Shown one piece after another: positions 61,417 through 61,583 of a stretch of DNA of 61,583 nt. The stretch is from positions 1 through 61,583 of the forward strand of contig PLDF01000258.1 in NCBI GenBank assembly GCA_003135055.1, written 5' to 3'. Origin of the DNA: Bryobacterales bacterium (GTDB lineage Bacteria; Acidobacteriota; Terriglobia; Bryobacterales; Bryobacteraceae). Position 1 is the stretch's first letter. The number at the start of each line of letters is the position of its first letter. The notes under the pieces were generated by a model. That model was not told the origin of the DNA and ran no database searches. It saw only the letters and a list, made by a program, of their open reading frames with translations. A program made the position numbers and the translations under genes.

Positions 61417-61446
61417 CTTCTACATATACACTGCAATATGCAGAAG
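61417..61446. promoter_or_regulatory. Candidate PadR-type operator upstream of ADOP permease
   Basis: CTTCTACATAT, eight bases, then ATATGCAGAAG: an 11-base inverted repeat with one mismatch, 20 bases before the ATG. Size and AT-rich inner part are like the other two operators in the window. Confidence 0.45.
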
Positions 61447-61564
61447 CGCAAGGGTCTGCTGGCAGCGCGCGCCAAAACGACGGGACGGCGGCATGTGCCC
61501 GCACTCATGCTGCCCGCTCTTGCGACAGTACCGAGACTCGTCTCGACGCGTGTTGGCGCGGGGA

Positions 61565-61583
61565 CGAAGCGCGTTCACACGAG
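61565..61583 (+). repeat. REP-like double-hairpin element, copy 4 (cut by window end)
   Basis: GAAGCGCGTTCACACGAG, identical to the first 18 bases of copy 2; the rest lies outside the window. Confidence 0.75.

Overview
The window looks like a GC-rich chromosome segment of an acidobacterium, most likely from the Solibacter/Bryobacter group. The strongest pointers are a secreted beta-propeller protein ending in the C-terminal domain typical of Solibacter (53258-56365), very large MacB/FtsX-like orphan permeases of the acidobacterial ADOP type (19914-22586, 58731-61397, plus decayed copies at 24125-24391 and 29911-30871), PadR regulators beside the permease genes, and paired ECF sigma factor and Ser/Thr kinase genes. 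No rRNA, tRNA or CRISPR array was seen. Long antisense open frames are common because of the GC content and were ignored.

Layout. 1-690: remnant resembling the RNA part of a group II intron. 930-3596: sugar-phosphate isomerase-like protein, stand-alone 5'-3' exonuclease, DinB-superfamily protein. 3690-7894 (minus strand): an LPMO-like secreted protein, a PQQ dehydrogenase with a haem c domain and a tannase/feruloyl esterase, which together suggest extracellular oxidative breakdown of plant polymers. 8832-11970: M13 peptidase and a divergent NHL-repeat protein. 11971-14480: intergenic DNA full of a dispersed repeat family, with two tiny Cys-rich proteins and one secreted protein. 14939-15910: hemB. 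15977-19268: a small membrane pair, an IS remnant, and a PadR/ABC ATPase/ABC permease operon whose operator overlaps the PadR start. 19519-22586: a second PadR gene with its operator and an ADOP permease. 22741-24391: an HNH-RNA ligase gene broken by two frameshifts, lying between the ADOP 3' end and a second degenerate copy of that 3' end. 24436-28063: DNA repair genes (Pol IV, Nudix, PolX). 28595-32404: MCE protein, small zinc-motif protein, ADOP pseudogene, argD-like aminotransferase.

33360-44678 is the most distinctive region. Two membrane Ser/Thr kinases (Ig-like and Sel1 repeats outside), one intact ECF sigma factor (another reduced to its last codons), and four secreted proteins lie together. 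Three of the secreted proteins are large paralogues rich in Tyr, Trp and Gly; all four carry one or two short C-terminal BamE-like modules. Segmental duplication and domain exchange are visible at DNA level. This looks like a regulatory/cell-envelope locus still evolving by tandem duplication, and it is my best candidate for an undescribed system.

44679-61583: a sortilin-like BNR-repeat protein, GNAT acetyltransferase, GT39-type glycosyltransferase, 10-TM sugar-transporter-like protein, tagatose-bisphosphate-type aldolase, Solibacter-type secreted propeller, AttH/CrtC-like lipocalin protein, tadA, and a third ADOP permease. Several repeat families (a REP-like double hairpin, MITE-like inverted repeats, a roughly 100-200 bp degenerate repeat) and a RAYT transposase remnant are scattered between genes.
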